Shown here in pieces: positions 29,055 through 29,913 of a stretch of 29,913 bases of DNA. The stretch comes from a virus: the IMG/VR virus record IMGVR_UViG_3300017782_004813, positions 1 through 29,913 of that record. The stretch is one strand, 5' to 3'. Every line of letters begins with the position of its first letter. The stretch's first letter is position 1. Below the pieces are notes generated by a model. That model had not been told where the DNA came from and did no database searches. It was given only the letters and a program-made list of their open reading frames with translations. A program made the translations under genes and the position numbers.

Positions 29055-29055
29055 C

Positions 29056-29223
29056 TTATTTGTACAGAATGTCTGAGAACAGATGATTCAAACTGTCTCG
29101 CAGATCCTCATGAACAGCAATTCTTATGCCTTCCTCACCATACTCCTCAAGATCTCCTGATCTCTTCAGATCCTCTCTCATTTCATCTTCCATTCGCTTG
29201 ATCAATTCTTTTAACTTATCCAT
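29056..29223 (-). CDS. Small charged helical protein
   Basis: 55 aa. Not recognised. Seen: a highly charged amphipathic helix from the start (MDKLKELIKRMEDEM...), an acidic E-E-Y-G-E-E turn near residue 28, and a second helix ending in HLFSDILYK. No cysteine and no membrane segment. It is supported as a gene by an AGTTGC-class promoter 6 nt upstream of the ATG and by the immediate TAA/-35 junction with the next promoter. Probably an early regulatory peptide; target unknown. Confidence 0.6.
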   Translation of the reverse strand: MDKLKELIKRMEDEMREDLKRSGDLEEYGEEGIRIAVHEDLRDSLNHLFSDILYK

Positions 29224-29229
29224 AACATC

Positions 29230-29258
29230 AGTATATGCTCTTGATTCAGAATGAGCAA
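29230..29258 (-). promoter_or_regulatory. AGTTGC-class promoter
   Basis: On the - strand, TTGCTC (29258-29253), a 17-bp spacer and TATACT (29235-29230), with the ATG 6 nt later at 29223. The bases TAAG before TTGCTC repeat those at 29054. Confidence 0.65.
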
Positions 29259-29285
29259 CTTAATTTTCAACCGTGTGCATTCTGC

Positions 29286-29314
29286 AACACGTGTGCATGC
29301 ACACGTGTTTTTTT
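29286..29314 (+). terminator. 24-nt perfect palindrome followed by a T run
   Basis: Arms of 12 bp (AACACGTGTGCA and its complement, 29286-29309) are followed by T residues to 29314 on the + strand. It has intrinsic-terminator form for + strand transcription, yet all genes around it are on the - strand. It may instead be a protein-binding palindrome or a block to antisense transcription. Confidence 0.4.
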
Positions 29315-29424
29315 AGTTGCTGTTTCTGTAGCACATGCGAATCATCAACTGACCCGGGTCCACTCCCGGCATCATCCTCCTCGTGCTGCAGTGGATCTGA
29401 TAATCAGCTGGAGCTCCGTCACCA

Positions 29425-29775
29425 CTACAATTGCGTCAACGGTGCACCACCAGGTTCGTCCGGTCCCACGATGTGTATGTCATCCACCTCACCATCATGA
29501 TCATGCCGCACCATCAGAGTCACACAAGCCACACCATGGTTCATGTAGTTCACGTCATGGGTCTCGAACAGACACTCGATCAACGTGTTGTGTGTGGCAT
29601 CAGGCAGCCGCAACTCATGCATTCGATCACGTAGTCGTAGGTATGGCTCGAAACCCACATACTCGCCCAGTCGCAAGCTGTCCGCGTCCCAACACCACGC
29701 GTGATTCGCAGGAGTGAGCCACTCGCCACCGGCATCATCCGGATCAGGCCAGGGATCTTTGTCATCATTGATCAT
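29425..29775 (-). CDS. Unknown acidic protein
   Basis: 116 aa. Not recognised. Seen: a very acidic, Trp/Pro-rich N-terminus (D-D-K-D-P-W-P-D-P-D-D), several Trp within the first 30 residues, and a helical middle (LRLRDRMHELRL, 47-58). A beta-type segment with HGVACVTLMVRHDHDGEVDD (about 80-99) could bind metal through its His/Asp cluster. The acidic composition recalls DNA-mimic and host-takeover proteins of T4-like phages, but that is only inference. It starts 7 nt after an AGTTGC-class -10 and overlaps the upstream frame by 4 bp. Confidence 0.55.
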   Translation of the reverse strand: MINDDKDPWPDPDDAGGEWLTPANHAWCWDADSLRLGEYVGFEPYLRLRDRMHELRLPDATHNTLIECLFETHDVNYMNHGVACVTLMVRHDHDGEVDDIHIVGPDEPGGAPLTQL

Positions 29776-29912
29776 ATGTTACATGGTAGTTGCTTCACAC
29801 CAAACAGGCAACTTTGCTTCAGGTCTGCCAGGGCATGCCAAGGGAGAACAACTGGGTTACCGGATATACTAGTATTCACGTAGTTTCTATTGCTCTCAAA
29901 GGCTCCCAAGGT
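29772..29912 (-). CDS. C-terminal end of an upstream CDS (partial)
   Basis: An open frame enters from the right edge and ends at a TGA that overlaps the ATG at 29775 (ATGA). It gives 46 residues with a normal mixed composition, including NPVVLPWHALADL near the middle. The ATGA junction matches gene spacing elsewhere on this strand. The N-terminal part lies outside the window and no function can be assigned. Confidence 0.45.
   Translation of the reverse strand, partial: TLGAFESNRNYVNTSISGNPVVLPWHALADLKQSCLFGVKQLPCNI
29783..29811 (-). promoter_or_regulatory. AGTTGC-class promoter
   Basis: On the - strand, TTGCCT (29811-29806), a 17-bp spacer and TACCAT (29788-29783), with the ATG 7 nt later at 29775. 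It lies inside the coding end of the upstream partial gene. Confidence 0.55.
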
Positions 29913-29913
29913 T

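Noticed and set aside
29313-29375. 20-codon frame on the - strand with a strong GAGGAGG before its ATG
   Set aside because: It is very short, has no protein character and no promoter of the local class. It may be chance in a GC-rich patch.

Overview
The window looks like part of the genome of a T4-superfamily tailed phage (contractile-tail myovirus). The evidence is a recognisable T4-type head module: gp13-like neck protein, gp4-like head-completion nuclease, gp21 prohead protease, gp22-like scaffold and gp23 major capsid protein. T4-type late-promoter octamers (TATAAATA and close variants) also sit just upstream of many start codons. I see no tRNA, rRNA, transposon, integrase or CRISPR array. 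The host cannot be named. Shine-Dalgarno sequences are nearly absent, the DNA is AT-rich, and the metabolic genes resemble those of aquatic T4-like phages.

Bases 1-12582 (+ strand) form a carbohydrate cassette. It holds four different PAPS-type sulfotransferase-like proteins, interleaved with six predicted glycosyltransferases (two GT14-like paralogues, one GT34-like, one DUF616/TOD1-like, one unclassified, and one large GT-A enzyme with a beta-rich C-terminal half). Four nucleotide-sugar genes follow: GDP-L-fucose synthase, GDP-mannose 4,6-dehydratase, a short UDP-glucose 6-dehydrogenase-like protein and UDP-galactopyranose mutase. Together they could make and sulfate a fucose-, uronate- and galactofuranose-containing glycan on the virion or the host surface.

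Bases 12620-17721 (+) are the head genes, ending in a clear intrinsic terminator. Bases 17824-22220 (- strand) form two tightly packed operons. The upstream one encodes a TGT-like guanine transglycosylase (DpdA-like), a formyltransferase (DpdN-like), an unknown protein, a small membrane protein and a DUF5664-type protein. The downstream one encodes a NadR-like P-loop protein, QueF (preQ0 reductase) and a cupin. Each operon starts at a perfect TTGACA-17-TATAAT promoter whose -10 lies only 6-7 nt before the ATG. QueF, DpdA and a formyltransferase together predict a 7-deazaguanine DNA modification, most specifically 7-(formylamino)methyl-7-deazaguanine (fdPreQ1).

Bases 22280-26107 (+) carry a ClpC/ClpA-type AAA+ unfoldase, a small membrane protein and a lipoprotein with a transglutaminase/papain-like Cys-His signature. 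A zinc-finger-like protein lies on the opposite strand between them. Bases 26156-29913 (- strand) hold small, mostly unrecognised genes, several below 60 codons. Many are driven by a repeated promoter with an AGTTGC(G)C -35 region, 17-bp spacer, TAnnnT -10 and an ATG 6-7 nt later. A gene-free, palindrome-rich island lies at about 27609-27958.

The most notable results are the predicted fdPreQ1 operon, the recurrent promoter geometry implying leaderless mRNAs, and the sulfotransferase-rich glycan cassette in a phage genome.
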